Below the pieces are notes generated by a model. It saw only the letters and a program-made list of their open reading frames with translations, made no database searches and was not told where the DNA came from. The position numbers and the translations under genes were made by a program. A DNA stretch of 64,000 bases from a bacterium 210820-DFI.6.37 (lineage in GTDB: Bacteria; Bacillota; Clostridia; Peptostreptococcales; Anaerovoracaceae). The DNA lies in the NCBI GenBank assembly GCA_020558355.1, contig JAJCKG010000005.1:1-64000 (forward strand). The letters run 5' to 3'. Of the stretch, positions 45,767 through 54,021 are shown one piece after another. The stretch's first letter is position 1. Each line of letters starts with the position of its first letter.

Positions 45767-47281
45767 CTATTCATCTTCCACAGTAATCGCTTTGTCGAAC
45801 AGCTCTGTCACTTCCGCACTCGGCGCTTTATCGATGAGCGTCACAAAAATCGCACAGACAAGGCCCGCAGCAAAACCTGGGAACAATTCATAAATTCCGG
45901 TTTCCGCAGACAGAAGATTGTACCACAAAAGGTCTACAATGGCGCCTCCCAGCACACCGGCGATGGCTCCTTTGTATGTAAATCTTCTCCAGAACAGGGA
46001 CAGCAAAATAACCGGCCCGAAGGAAGAGCCAAACCCGGCCCACGCGTTTTCCACCAGGTTCATAATAGCCTGCGCGCCGGAACCTTTGCTGGAAGCGATA
46101 AAGAATGCAATGACCGCTACGATAACGACAACGATCCTTCCCACCCACAGGATCTCTTTCTCGCTTGCCTCTTTTCTGAGGATTGGCTTATAAATATCCG
46201 AGGTGAAGGAGCTGGACGCCACCAGCAGCTGCGAATCCGCTGTAGACATGGAAGCCGCAATAATCGCCGCCATGAGAATACCGGCCAGAAAGCTTGGGAA
46301 CAGCCATCTCGCGAATTCAACAAACACCATCTTCTGAGAGCCGTTGGACAGCAGATCTTCCGCCAGCAGCATTCTTCCAAAATACGCGATCAGGCACGCG
46401 CAGCCAAGGGTTATGACAACCCATATAATCGCCATTGTGGCGCTTTTCTTAACCATGGAAGGCTTTTCGATAGACATAAATCTCACCAGAATATGAGGCA
46501 TGCCGAAATACCCCAGGCCCCATGCCAGGCCGGAAACGATCTCCTGCCAAGGAGCGTCGAAGATTCCCGCACCAAAGGTACATTCAACGATTTCGCCGCT
46601 TACAGCGTCCGTATAGGAATACACCGCGGAAAGCGCCTCTGTATTCAGTTCCTGTGTAAGAACTACGATAATGGGCACCGCCAGCAGCGCGAAAAACATC
46701 AGCAGGCCCTGAAAAAAGTCAGTCCAGCACACCGCTTTGAAGCCGCCGAAAAATGTAATGGCCAGCATTGCCAGAGCGAAGATGATCATTGCGGTCTGGG
46801 TTTTGAGAGAAGGGAAAATCGTTGTAAAGATGGAAGCTCCCGCGACATACGCGGACGCTACATAGATGGTAAAGCACACGAAAAAGATAATCGCGCAGAT
46901 GACCTGCAGTGTATGGCTCTTAGCCATGAACCGATTTCCTAAATACTGCGGGACCGTAATAGCGTCCCCTGCGGCGCGCGAAAGCTGACGCAGTCTCTTT
47001 GCCACGAAAATCCAGTTTGCGGCAGTACCCAGAGCAAGGCCGATGCCAATCCACATCTGGCCAAAGCCAAACGCGAGAATGCTTCCGGGCAGCCCCATCA
47101 AAAGCCAGGCGGACATATCCGACGCCTGGGCCGACATCGCGGTTACCCAAGGCCCCATTTTTCTTCCGCCCAGAAAGAAATTCGCCTGTGTAGCTTCTTT
47201 TCGTTCTTTAAAGAAAAAGTAAACGCCTACGCCGACAATCGCGACGAAATACAAAGCAAAAGCTAAAACTTCACCGTTCAT
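45767..47281 (-). CDS. putP: Sodium/proline symporter (PutP family)
   Basis: A 504-residue member of the sodium:solute symporter family with about 13 transmembrane segments. Signatures: FFLGGRKMGPWVTAMSAQASDMSAWLLMGLPG, AGDAITVPQYLGNRF and a STADSQLLVASSSFTSDIY segment near 330, where Ser residues take part in Na+ binding in PutP. It imports proline or a similar compound. Start 47281 has AAGGAG 10 bases upstream; the frame to 47341 lacks a site. Divergent from the TetR gene. Confidence 0.92.
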   Translation of the reverse strand: MNGEVLAFALYFVAIVGVGVYFFFKERKEATQANFFLGGRKMGPWVTAMSAQASDMSAWLLMGLPGSILAFGFGQMWIGIGLALGTAANWIFVAKRLRQLSRAAGDAITVPQYLGNRFMAKSHTLQVICAIIFFVCFTIYVASAYVAGASIFTTIFPSLKTQTAMIIFALAMLAITFFGGFKAVCWTDFFQGLLMFFALLAVPIIVVLTQELNTEALSAVYSYTDAVSGEIVECTFGAGIFDAPWQEIVSGLAWGLGYFGMPHILVRFMSIEKPSMVKKSATMAIIWVVITLGCACLIAYFGRMLLAEDLLSNGSQKMVFVEFARWLFPSFLAGILMAAIIAASMSTADSQLLVASSSFTSDIYKPILRKEASEKEILWVGRIVVVIVAVIAFFIASSKGSGAQAIMNLVENAWAGFGSSFGPVILLSLFWRRFTYKGAIAGVLGGAIVDLLWYNLLSAETGIYELFPGFAAGLVCAIFVTLIDKAPSAEVTELFDKAITVEDE

Positions 47282-47420
47282 TTTATTGTTTCTCCTTTTT
47301 TTGCGATTAATTATTATGATTTCTGTTGAATTTTCTTTCAATCAGTCTCCCCAGTATATCACATCTAAAACCAGAATGAAATACAGAATGAATTCTATAC
47401 AAGTTTTAAAACAAACCTGC

Positions 47421-47454
47421 CATATTTAAATTAAAATGTTGAAATTTAAATATG
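47421..47454. promoter_or_regulatory. Candidate TetR operator between putP and tetR-type gene
   Basis: CATATTTAAATT and AATTTAAATATG are perfect 12-base inverted arms around a 10-base spacer in the divergent intergenic region. A second short palindrome (GCGGCATTTGCCGC) lies at 47510-47523. Either may bind the TetR protein encoded rightward. Confidence 0.55.
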
Positions 47455-47572
47455 TAAATAGTAGAATGTATTCCAGTTATAAATAGATACTAAAAATAAA
47501 AAGTTGAAAGCGGCATTTGCCGCAGCCTGTTTTCATTGCAAGACGCATTCGAAAAGGATTGAAAGGTAATAC

Positions 47573-48154
47573 ATGAAAAAGAATTCAAGAAATACAAAAG
47601 GAAAAATCGTCTCCGCGGCATGGAGCCTTTTTTATCAGCAGGGCTACGATGACACTACCGTAGAGGAAATCGTCGAAGCTTCCGGAACCTCCCGAGGCTC
47701 GTTCTATCACTATTTTGAAGGGAAGGACGCCCTTCTCTCTTCTCTTTCCTATCTGTTTGACGATAAATACGCCGAGCTGGAAAAAGAGCTGGACCCCAGC
47801 CTGCCGCCCGTTGAAAAGCTGAAATATCTCAATCAAGAGCTGTTCCTGCTGATCGAAAATACAGTTTCGGTGGATCTTCTCAGCAGGCTTTTGGCTACCC
47901 AGCTTACGACCAACGGGGAACGGCATATGCTCAATACGAGCCGGACTTATTACAAGCTGCTGCGGCAGATAACCGTCGAAGCAAAGGAACAGGGGGTCTT
48001 TAAAAGTGAGCTTTCTGTCAATGATATTACCAGGGCTTACGCTATGTTTGAGCGGGGACTGATGTATGAGTGGTGCATTTCCGGTGGAAACTATTCTTTA
48101 TGTCAGTATTCCCAGATGATTATGCCTCTGTTTCTGGACGGGCTGCGCAAATGA
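47573..48154 (+). CDS. TetR family transcriptional regulator
   Basis: A 193-residue regulator. The N-terminal helix-turn-helix (about 8-55: FYQQGYDDTTVEEIVEASGTSRGSFYHYFEGKDALL) is typical TetR; the C-terminal part is a helical ligand domain. AAAGG lies 6 bases before the ATG. It is divergent from putP and probably represses it or itself. Confidence 0.93.
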   Translation: MKKNSRNTKGKIVSAAWSLFYQQGYDDTTVEEIVEASGTSRGSFYHYFEGKDALLSSLSYLFDDKYAELEKELDPSLPPVEKLKYLNQELFLLIENTVSVDLLSRLLATQLTTNGERHMLNTSRTYYKLLRQITVEAKEQGVFKSELSVNDITRAYAMFERGLMYEWCISGGNYSLCQYSQMIMPLFLDGLRK

Positions 48155-48174
48155 TTTGGGGTGCGAAGCTTTTA

Positions 48175-48684
48175 TCAGCCCTGCTGTTTCATGAACCCCG
48201 CGCCAAAGCACGCAATAACCAGCACATAATCGGTAAAGCTGAGGCGCTGCATCTCTCTGGGCGACACTACCGCCTTGAATACTCCGTTGATGCCGAACCG
48301 CTGATCCCGCACCAGGTGAAACAGAAGCTCCTTTTCATCATCAAAAAATTTTTTCAAGCAGGTTTCGGCTTCCATATAGGCCGGCGTCTGAAATCTGGTA
48401 TGAAAGATCCGAAAGAAGGAGCTGGCGGAGATTTTGCTTCCATCGTCCAGCTCATAGCTGTAGCTGTGGTAACGGCTGGAATTATTGAATTTCCGGGTGG
48501 AAGCATATTCTGTCCCCATGTCATAGGCCTCCAGCGCAATTTCTTCCATTATTCCGCCGGACGCAAAATCGCCTTTGAGGGCCTTTAGCAGCGCTTTCAC
48601 CAGCTCCTGCCGTTCCATGCTCAGTCCGTCTGTCGGTCCTTCCGTGTGTTCCATATTACTGTTTATCGCTTTGTTGTTTGTCAT
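48175..48684 (-). CDS. Hypothetical protein, 169 residues
   Basis: Not recognised. A soluble, mostly helical protein with a polar N-terminal 20 residues, a Tyr/Ser-rich middle (RKFNNSSRYHSYSYELDDGSK) and a hydrophobic C-terminal segment (FTDYVLVIACFGAGFM). AAGGA precedes the ATG. The gene is convergent with tetR, with only 20 bases between stops and no terminator. Base use resembles the core genes rather than the AT-rich DNA to the right. Confidence 0.7.
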   Translation of the reverse strand: MTNNKAINSNMEHTEGPTDGLSMERQELVKALLKALKGDFASGGIMEEIALEAYDMGTEYASTRKFNNSSRYHSYSYELDDGSKISASSFFRIFHTRFQTPAYMEAETCLKKFFDDEKELLFHLVRDQRFGINGVFKAVVSPREMQRLSFTDYVLVIACFGAGFMKQQG

Positions 48685-49047
48685 TCTTTTGCCTGTCCTT
48701 TCTGTAAGTTTTTATCATTATATCATATTATCCTGCGTCGGCATAATATCTCCGCACGTTCTTACAGCAGGTTTCATAAGGATGTATAAAAACTGGAATG
48801 GTTGATTGATCAGAGACGGACGCGGCAGCCTTTTTCCGCCGCAAATTCGCTTGCTGGCTCCGATCAGATAGATCATGAATTTTTATAAAAGCGAAAAGAA
48901 AAAAGGAGGGTTCCACACCGCCTCTTCATATTTGTTCTCAAATTTGTTCTCAAAATTCAATCAATCGATTCCCCAAAAATATATATTTTGTAGTTATTTG
49001 ATTTAAAATTTGCTATAATAAATTAAGAGAAAAAGGAGAATTCCAAT
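48685..49047. other. Intergenic boundary to the AT-rich accessory region
   Basis: 363 bases without a supported gene. AT content rises sharply near 48900. It contains a short repeat (ATTTGTTCTCAAA twice, about 48931-48955) and, just before 49048, a TATAAT with a weak -35. A 62-codon minus-strand frame (48728-48916) has no ribosome site. Confidence 0.5.
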
Positions 49048-49593
49048 ATGATAAATGTTTGGATTGATGAGTTTACACCTTGTCTGAAAGACACTCTTAC
49101 TGGAGAGCTGATAGATACCGAAGTAATAAGAATAAAGAGAAAGAGCTTTTTATCAAAGTATAATCGTAAAAATGGTTGGTATGTTAATTGGAAGGATCTA
49201 TTAGATGAACATGAAGTATACGCTCTTGTGTTAAAGGGAAGTGTTGATATTCAAGGACTAGTCGCGCTTTCACCTGTAGAGGATTATAGCGCGGTATATG
49301 TTGCGTGGATGTGTACAGCCCCACATAATAATAAATCAATTGCAGATGTTCCAAAGTATATAGGTGTTGGAGGCCATCTTTTTGCGATAGCTGCGCAGCG
49401 TTCAGAAGCGTTTGGTTTTGGAGGGGCAATGACAGGCTTTGCGGCTAATCAGGAACTTGTAACGCATTATATAGAGCGCTTTAACGCAGAACATATTGCG
49501 GCACTACATCCGTATCAGATCATTATAGGTGAAGATGACGCGCAAAAAATAAGAGAGGAGTATGATTATGAGTGGACAGACGATGAATTATAG
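49048..49593 (+). CDS. GNAT-like acetyltransferase, possible toxin-type
   Basis: A 181-residue protein. Its middle reads like a GNAT fold: a core strand QGLVALSPVEDYSAVYVAWMCTAP, then GVGGHLFAIAAQRSEAFGFGG like the acetyl-CoA loop/helix, then TGFAANQELVTHYIERFNAEHI near the C-terminus. AAAAGGAG precedes the ATG. It overlaps a downstream 64-residue gene by 26 bases, so the two are translated together. A toxin-antitoxin reading is possible but family assignment is tentative. Confidence 0.55.
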   Translation: MINVWIDEFTPCLKDTLTGELIDTEVIRIKRKSFLSKYNRKNGWYVNWKDLLDEHEVYALVLKGSVDIQGLVALSPVEDYSAVYVAWMCTAPHNNKSIADVPKYIGVGGHLFAIAAQRSEAFGFGGAMTGFAANQELVTHYIERFNAEHIAALHPYQIIIGEDDAQKIREEYDYEWTDDEL

Positions 49594-49762
49594 TAAATAT
49601 TATAAAAGTCTCAAAACAATGCCTGATCCAATCATGGCAACACAGCTTCCTAAAGTTAAGATGAATGTAAATGAGATTGTTAAATACGCTAGAATGAAAG
49701 GAAAGAAAGTTTCGGAACTAACAGAAGCAGAACAGAATAAATTAATAAAAAGACACTACTAA
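49568..49762 (+). CDS. Small partner protein of the GNAT-like gene
   Basis: A 64-residue basic protein (NYSKYYKSLKT..., ending in KLIKRHY). I start it at 49568, where GGAG lies 7 bases upstream; the ATG at 49562 is too close to that site. It overlaps the preceding gene's end. A small protein coupled to a GNAT-like gene could be an antitoxin or a regulatory partner. Not recognised. Confidence 0.55.
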   Translation: MSGQTMNYSKYYKSLKTMPDPIMATQLPKVKMNVNEIVKYARMKGKKVSELTEAEQNKLIKRHY

Positions 49763-49791
49763 AGGAATTTGATATGATGCCTCTAAAGTGG

Positions 49792-49844
49792 ACAGATTAA
49801 ATAGCCTCCTATGATATTTTGATTTACCATAGAAGGCTATATTT
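49792..49844 (+). terminator. Imperfect hairpin after the small gene
   Basis: ATAGCCT-c-CTATG and CATAG-a-AGGCTAT pair across a 14-base loop; ATTTCTTTT follows. The preceding AAAGTGGACAGATT resembles the end of an IS3-type element, so this may instead be a mobile element scar. Confidence 0.45.
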
Positions 49845-49851
49845 CTTTTAA

Positions 49852-50325
49852 TATCCTGTAATTTTAGCCGTTAATACTATTACAGCGGTACTGAATACGG
49901 ATGTCAAGATTGAAAATCGACTGGCGAAAGGCACAGTGGAAATCACAAAGACGGATGTTAGCACAGGAGAAGTTCTTCCAAATACCGGAATCAGAATTTA
50001 TGACTCGGAAAAGAAGGTAATTCTGGAAGGATACACAGACGAAAACGGAAAGCTGACCTTTAAGAAGCTGCCAACAGGAGTATACTACTTCCAGGAATTT
50101 GATGCGCCAGAAGGATATGAAATCAACAAGGATCTGTTCAAGTTTGAGATTAAGACTGATGGTGAAATTGTAAAATGTCAGATGACTGACACAGCGATCA
50201 TTACCTCGGATACTCCACAGACTGGACAGCCATGGCCGTTCCTCTTACTCGCGCTTCTTGTAATCGCGATTGGAACTGGTGTGTATGTAATTCGTAACCG
50301 TAAGGTGTTTGGAAATCGGAAATAA
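49852..50325 (+). pseudogene. Truncated sortase-anchored SpaA-type surface protein
   Basis: The frame is open from 49852 with no start codon or ribosome site that fits; a GTG at 49936 is only the first permitted start. Residues TDVKIENRLAKGTVEITKTD already look like the junction between Ig-like repeats, followed by a complete prealbumin-like (SpaA/Cna-B type) domain, the sortase signal TPQTG near the end, a hydrophobic helix (FLLLALLVIAIGTGVYVI) and a basic tail. It appears to be the 3' piece of a larger pilin/adhesin gene. The 5' part is missing, probably lost when flanking DNA was rearranged. Confidence 0.75.
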
Positions 50326-50397
50326 GAGGTGACCATAGTTAACGCGGTCAACAATCGTTGACATAGAGAAATGGCTGTGAAAAAACAGCCTGAATAG

Positions 50398-50445
50398 AAA
50401 AGAGGATTTTCAATTCATGTTCATGATTTGAGAATCCTCTTTTTA
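50398..50445 (+). terminator. Terminator after the SpaA fragment
   Basis: AAAGAGGATT...TCA pairs with TGA...AATCCTCTTT around a long loop, followed by TTTTTAT. A smaller hairpin GGCTGT-GAAAAA-ACAGCC lies just upstream at 50373-50390. Confidence 0.75.
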
Positions 50446-50527
50446 TGGTGACTTTTAACTGACATGAAAAATCAAACTGATCTACTGTAAAACTAATGGA
50501 CCGGATAAAAAATCCTGTTCTAATTGG

Positions 50528-52210
50528 CTATTTTGCGTAGGCGTAGGACTGCAACATACAAATGTAATTGTTGCCATCATACATGAAAGCGGAGCCAACA
50601 ATGTCATTATCCTCGTGGAACATCCACGCTCTGTGTCCAGCGGAATCATACAACGCCTCTACCGCTGATACAGCCACCGATACCGCTCCATAGCTTCCCC
50701 ACACCGCGTTTTCCGCGTTGATTTTGTAATTGATCGGCGTAAGCGCCGCCTCATATGTGTCTAAGGAACTGATCATATGCACATTAGAGTCCAGTTTCTG
50801 CGAGTTTCCATAGTAGTTATATACTTTGACAACATTCTCTTTTGTGGCGGCCGCCAGAGTCGCGTTTTCTGTCATTGGCGTAAGCCCATTCTTTACGCGA
50901 AGCGCGCTGGAAATTAAGCTGGCTTCTTTCCCCAGATTATCTAACTGGGTTCCTGACAGAATCTTATCGCTTGGGGTACGATCAGAATAGTACCGAATCG
51001 GCTGAATTGTCGCGCCACCAAAGCTCGTGGTGTTGACGGTCAGATAGCTCTCGTTTGTGTCCACGCTATAGGAACCCATAGTAAATACCGTTTTCGCTTT
51101 TCCATTTTCGGCGCCAACTAACACCAAATTCTCGGTATCTTTGTTATACACATACTGCGTGTTGCCGTAAATGGTAGCGTAGCTTTCTGAGTAGCCCGAA
51201 GGCACCGCGCCGCCCAGTTCGATGGTTTTTCCTCCAGTCGTGATGGTCGCGCCTTTGGTGACTTCATAGGATTTCTTTAATCCGTCTTTATTAGAAAGAT
51301 AAAGTGTTCCCTTACTTACAGGATACAGTTTACTTGCCCTTCCACGATAACAAATTTGAGTGGCTTTATTTTCATCATCTGTAGTCCCGACAGTGGAAGC
51401 GCTGGTTCCAATATAGGAAGTATTTGACGATTTAATCTGATATTCTGTCCCCGCCTGAAGAGTTGTAACTTCCTCACCAGTCGCTGTGTCTATAATATAC
51501 AGGTAAGTTTCTTTTGTTGGCTCTGTCGGTGTGGGAACCGGCGTTGGCTCGGGGATAGGGGTAGGGTCTGATGGCGCCGCTTCACGCACGAACACTCTGC
51601 AAGAGGCGGACGCGCCAGATGACGCTTTCGCGGTAATTGTAGCGGAACCAGCGCTCACGGCGATTACTTTTCCCGCGCTTTTGTTGTATCTAGCCACTTT
51701 AGAGTTACTGGTAGACCAGGAAACAGAAGTACTGCTGGTAGCTGTTAGTTTAGCGGAGCCGCCAGCGGTCAAGGTCATACTGGTTTTACTCAATTTGATC
51801 TTCGTGGAAACGGCCTTTTTAGTGGAGTATTTCCCATACAGATATTTAGTCTTCCCTTTTTTCTTATAGGTTTTATACGCTCGTACTTTATAGTAATATT
51901 TCTTGCCCGCTTTTAGGCTTTTATTCGTCCATGAGACGGTCTTTCCACTCTTAATGGTCTTAACCTTCGAGTACTTCCCATTTTTTGATGTGGAGCGGTA
52001 AATCTGATAGCCTTTGGCGTTCTTTACCTTTTTCCAGGACACTTTAATACTGGATGTGGTTTGAGCTGTAACTTTCAGGCTTTTAACCTGTGTGGGTTTG
52101 CTGATCGCTTGAGTAGATACTGGCATCAGTAGAGAGCCTACTAATGCCAGTATAGCCAAAAGAGCAACCAGTTTTTTGGATGCTTGAGTTCCATATTCTT
52201 TTGTTTGCAT
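50528..52210 (-). CDS. Secreted FN3 / Ig-like (Big2) / CAP-like surface protein
   Basis: A 560-residue secreted protein. Signal peptide ~1-35 (LLAILALVGSLLMPVSTQA). A fibronectin type III domain (~40-130: SLKVTAQTTSSIKVSWKKVKNAKGYQIYRS), a bacterial Ig-like (Big2) domain (~137-208), a Pro/Thr linker (PTPIPEPTPVPTPTEP), and a ~330-residue C-terminal region whose end (SAGHRAWMFHEDNDIVGSAFMYDGNNYICM) resembles a CAP/SCP domain. No sortase or wall-binding motif seen. GGGAG lies before the ATG. Likely secreted or surface-associated. Confidence 0.75.
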   Translation of the reverse strand: MQTKEYGTQASKKLVALLAILALVGSLLMPVSTQAISKPTQVKSLKVTAQTTSSIKVSWKKVKNAKGYQIYRSTSKNGKYSKVKTIKSGKTVSWTNKSLKAGKKYYYKVRAYKTYKKKGKTKYLYGKYSTKKAVSTKIKLSKTSMTLTAGGSAKLTATSSTSVSWSTSNSKVARYNKSAGKVIAVSAGSATITAKASSGASASCRVFVREAAPSDPTPIPEPTPVPTPTEPTKETYLYIIDTATGEEVTTLQAGTEYQIKSSNTSYIGTSASTVGTTDDENKATQICYRGRASKLYPVSKGTLYLSNKDGLKKSYEVTKGATITTGGKTIELGGAVPSGYSESYATIYGNTQYVYNKDTENLVLVGAENGKAKTVFTMGSYSVDTNESYLTVNTTSFGGATIQPIRYYSDRTPSDKILSGTQLDNLGKEASLISSALRVKNGLTPMTENATLAAATKENVVKVYNYYGNSQKLDSNVHMISSLDTYEAALTPINYKINAENAVWGSYGAVSVAVSAVEALYDSAGHRAWMFHEDNDIVGSAFMYDGNNYICMLQSYAYAK

Positions 52211-52363
52211 AGTTCTTTTCTCCCTGTCTTGCGTATAATATAGATTACGCCCTTATTATACTCGTCTGGACATTTTTTTCCAGAGGCAGAATTGCTCAGA
52301 GGCTTTCAAACCCCGTGGTTTTGGTAAAATTTCAAGTAGAAATTGGGGAAAAGAGGTGATATA

Positions 52364-52576
52364 ATGAAAAAAAACATACACAAAGAGGAGTTGATTGATG
52401 TGGAACGTTTCGTTGAAAACGAATTAAAAAAAGAACTAGAAATTTTTGATCGTCATATTGCTCGTTATCAAAAAATGTCTCTTACAGAACGAAAAAAACA
52501 AGCAAAAGAAAGTTTAATTAACTCTGGAGTTTTGAATAAAGATGGCACTGAAAAAAGTGCAATTATAGTCAGATAA
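52364..52576 (+). CDS. Small helical protein, candidate antitoxin
   Basis: A 70-residue charged helical protein (MKKNIHKEELIDVERFVEN...). The true start is 52364 with AGAGGTGAT upstream. It is 8 bases from the following gene and most likely its cognate antitoxin in a type II style pair. AT-rich, unlike core genes. Not recognised by name. Confidence 0.6.
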   Translation: MKKNIHKEELIDVERFVENELKKELEIFDRHIARYQKMSLTERKKQAKESLINSGVLNKDGTEKSAIIVR

Positions 52577-52584
52577 TTAGATAA

Positions 52585-53187
52585 ATGGAACGATTATATT
52601 CAAAATTACCAAATTTAATATTTGGGTTTCATGGTTGTGATAGGTCTGTTGCTGAAACTGTTTTATATAAAAATCAAGAATTAAAAACAAGCATCAATAC
52701 TTATGATTGGCTAGGAAATGGAATTTATTTTTGGGAAAATAGTTACTCAAGGGCATTAGATTGGGCTAAACATAGCGCTAAAGTTGAAGAGCCTTTTGTT
52801 TTGGGCGCAATTATTGATCTAGGTCATTGTTTAAATTTGACTGACTTTGGAAGTTTTGAAATTCTAAAACAAGGATACCGAGTATTGCGATACAAATCAG
52901 AAATTAATGGCGTGAATCTTCCTAAAAACAGAGGAAAAAGTAAAGATAATGATTATTTGTTACGTGATTTAGACTGCGCCGTAATTGAGCAAATTCACGA
53001 AATGCGAAGAGAAGAAAATGAAATTCCGTATGATTCTGTTAGAGGTTTATTTCAAGAAGGAAAACCTATCTACGAAGGATCTGGGTTCTTAGAGAAGACA
53101 CATATCCAACTTTGTGTTAGGAATCCTAATTGTATTAAGGGATATTTTGTTCCGAAGCAAGCGAACATAAGATATTCAATGCCTTGA
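52585..53187 (+). CDS. ADP-ribosyltransferase-like (DUF3990-like) toxin candidate
   Basis: A 200-residue protein. Residues 10-60 read FGFHGCDRSVAE, WLGNGIYFWE, RALDWA: an H / G-x-Y-x-W / A pattern that resembles the NAD-binding core of ART-fold proteins such as DUF3990 (His, Tyr and an acidic residue). The later part has a conserved-looking tail CVRNPNCIKGYFVP. It has a weak ribosome site and follows a 70-residue gene by 8 bases, fitting antitoxin-toxin coupling. Its last ~38 codons are repeated, decayed, at 53599-53723. Confidence 0.65.
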   Translation: MERLYSKLPNLIFGFHGCDRSVAETVLYKNQELKTSINTYDWLGNGIYFWENSYSRALDWAKHSAKVEEPFVLGAIIDLGHCLNLTDFGSFEILKQGYRVLRYKSEINGVNLPKNRGKSKDNDYLLRDLDCAVIEQIHEMRREENEIPYDSVRGLFQEGKPIYEGSGFLEKTHIQLCVRNPNCIKGYFVPKQANIRYSMP

Positions 53188-53228
53188 CACTCCCTATAGC
53201 TAAAGCAAGGGGTTTTATGACACTATTT
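53102..53228. repeat. Repeat R2, copy a (3' end of the toxin candidate)
   Basis: Matches 53599-53723 closely from ATATCCAAC through the tail of the ART-like gene and the following leader up to ACTATTTGA. The second copy has point changes and lacks the rest of the gene. Confidence 0.9.
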
Positions 53229-53232
53229 GATA

Positions 53233-53439
53233 ATGGAAAAAATAACAAGAAAAGATAACATTCCCTTTGTCGTTAAGGATTGCGAAAAAACAAGAAAAGT
53301 GGTGAACGCGACACCTTCGAAAGATACAATCTTGAAAGGGAAGAAAATTGCCGATCAGTTTGCACTAGTTAATCCAAAAGACAAAGAAAAGCTTCTACAA
53401 CAAGATTCTGAACTTTCTCAAGAACTAAAAAGTATATAA
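53233..53439 (+). CDS. Small hypothetical protein, 68 residues
   Basis: A basic/charged small protein (MEKITRKDNIPFVVKDCEK...). Ribosome site is weak. It lies between the toxin candidate and a terminator; its 3' third is duplicated, frameshifted, at 54468. It may be a third component of the toxin unit or the remnant of another antitoxin. Not recognised. Confidence 0.5.
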   Translation: MEKITRKDNIPFVVKDCEKTRKVVNATPSKDTILKGKKIADQFALVNPKDKEKLLQQDSELSQELKSI

Positions 53440-53562
53440 TAATGGGGTGAAGAGAACTGTGCTGGCACTTCATCTATATGGAAAAAACACTCTTCGGAGT
53501 GTTTTAATTTTTTTTTGAGGATGTGGGAATAAGCTAAAAACAAGCAAAACATTTTGTTTATT
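53367..53562. repeat. Repeat R1, copy a
   Basis: About 195 bases, including the 3' end of the 68-residue gene and its terminator, matching 54468-54662 with scattered changes and small indels. A short third copy of its start (AGTTAATCCxAAAGACAA) lies at about 53581-53599. Confidence 0.9.
53484..53516 (+). terminator. Terminator within repeat R1a
   Basis: AAAACACTC-TTCG-GAGTGTTTT, a stable UUCG tetraloop hairpin, followed by TAATTTTTTTT. Confidence 0.92.
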
Positions 53563-53598
53563 CTAGGTTTGAGTTTCAGTTAGTTAATCCCAAAGACA

Positions 53599-53723
53599 AT
53601 ATCCAACTCTGTGTTAGGAATTCTAATTGTATTGAGGGATATTTTGTTCCGAAGCAAGCGAACACAAGATATTCAATGCCTTGACACTCCCTATAGCTAA
53701 AGCAGGGTTACAATACTATTTGA
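53599..53723 (+). pseudogene. Repeat R2, copy b: 3' remnant of the toxin candidate
   Basis: A decayed copy of the last ~28 codons of the ART-like gene (LCVRNSNCIEGYFVPKQANTRYSMP) plus downstream leader. It directly follows a fragment of repeat R1 and runs into the hicAB promoter region. Confidence 0.85.
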
Positions 53724-53744
53724 CAACTTTATCAACAACCCATA

Positions 53745-53773
53745 TTGACATACGTAATGTTACGTAATATAAT
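53745..53773 (+). promoter_or_regulatory. hicAB promoter with palindromic operator
   Basis: TTGACA (53745-53750), 17-base spacer, TATAAT (53768-53773): perfect consensus. The spacer contains TACGTAA-TG-TTACGTA (53751-53766), an inverted repeat that fits the HicB operator, so the antitoxin would block polymerase at the promoter. Confidence 0.85.
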
Positions 53774-53804
53774 GTAAGCGTGATAAGGAAAGGGGAAAAA
53801 ATTA

Positions 53805-53996
53805 ATGCCAATGACACCTAGAGAAATGATAAAGTTTCTCAAAAAGAACGGTTTTGCAGAAGTGAGTCAAAAAGGCTCTCATGTAAAGTTGGTGAATGAA
53901 CATACTGGTAAACAGACAATTGTTCCTTATCACAACAAGGCCATGAAAAAAGGTCTTGAGCAGGCAATACTTAAACAAGCGGGGCTAGATAAATAG
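53805..53996 (+). CDS. hicA: HicA family mRNA interferase toxin
   Basis: A 63-residue double-stranded-RNA-binding-like fold protein. The catalytic His sits in KGSHVKL, flanked by the typical MTPREMIKFLKKNGF and PYHNKAMKKGLEQAILKQAGL. HicA cleaves mRNA and is neutralised by HicB. AAAGGGG precedes the ATG by 9 bases. First gene of the pair, 25 bases before hicB. Confidence 0.92.
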   Translation: MPMTPREMIKFLKKNGFAEVSQKGSHVKLVNEHTGKQTIVPYHNKAMKKGLEQAILKQAGLDK

Positions 53997-54021
53997 CTCT
54001 GCCAAATATGGAGGTATCATT

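Noticed and set aside
48728-48916. 62-codon minus-strand frame
   Set aside because: No ribosome site, no recognisable motif; kept only as a note in the intergenic entry.
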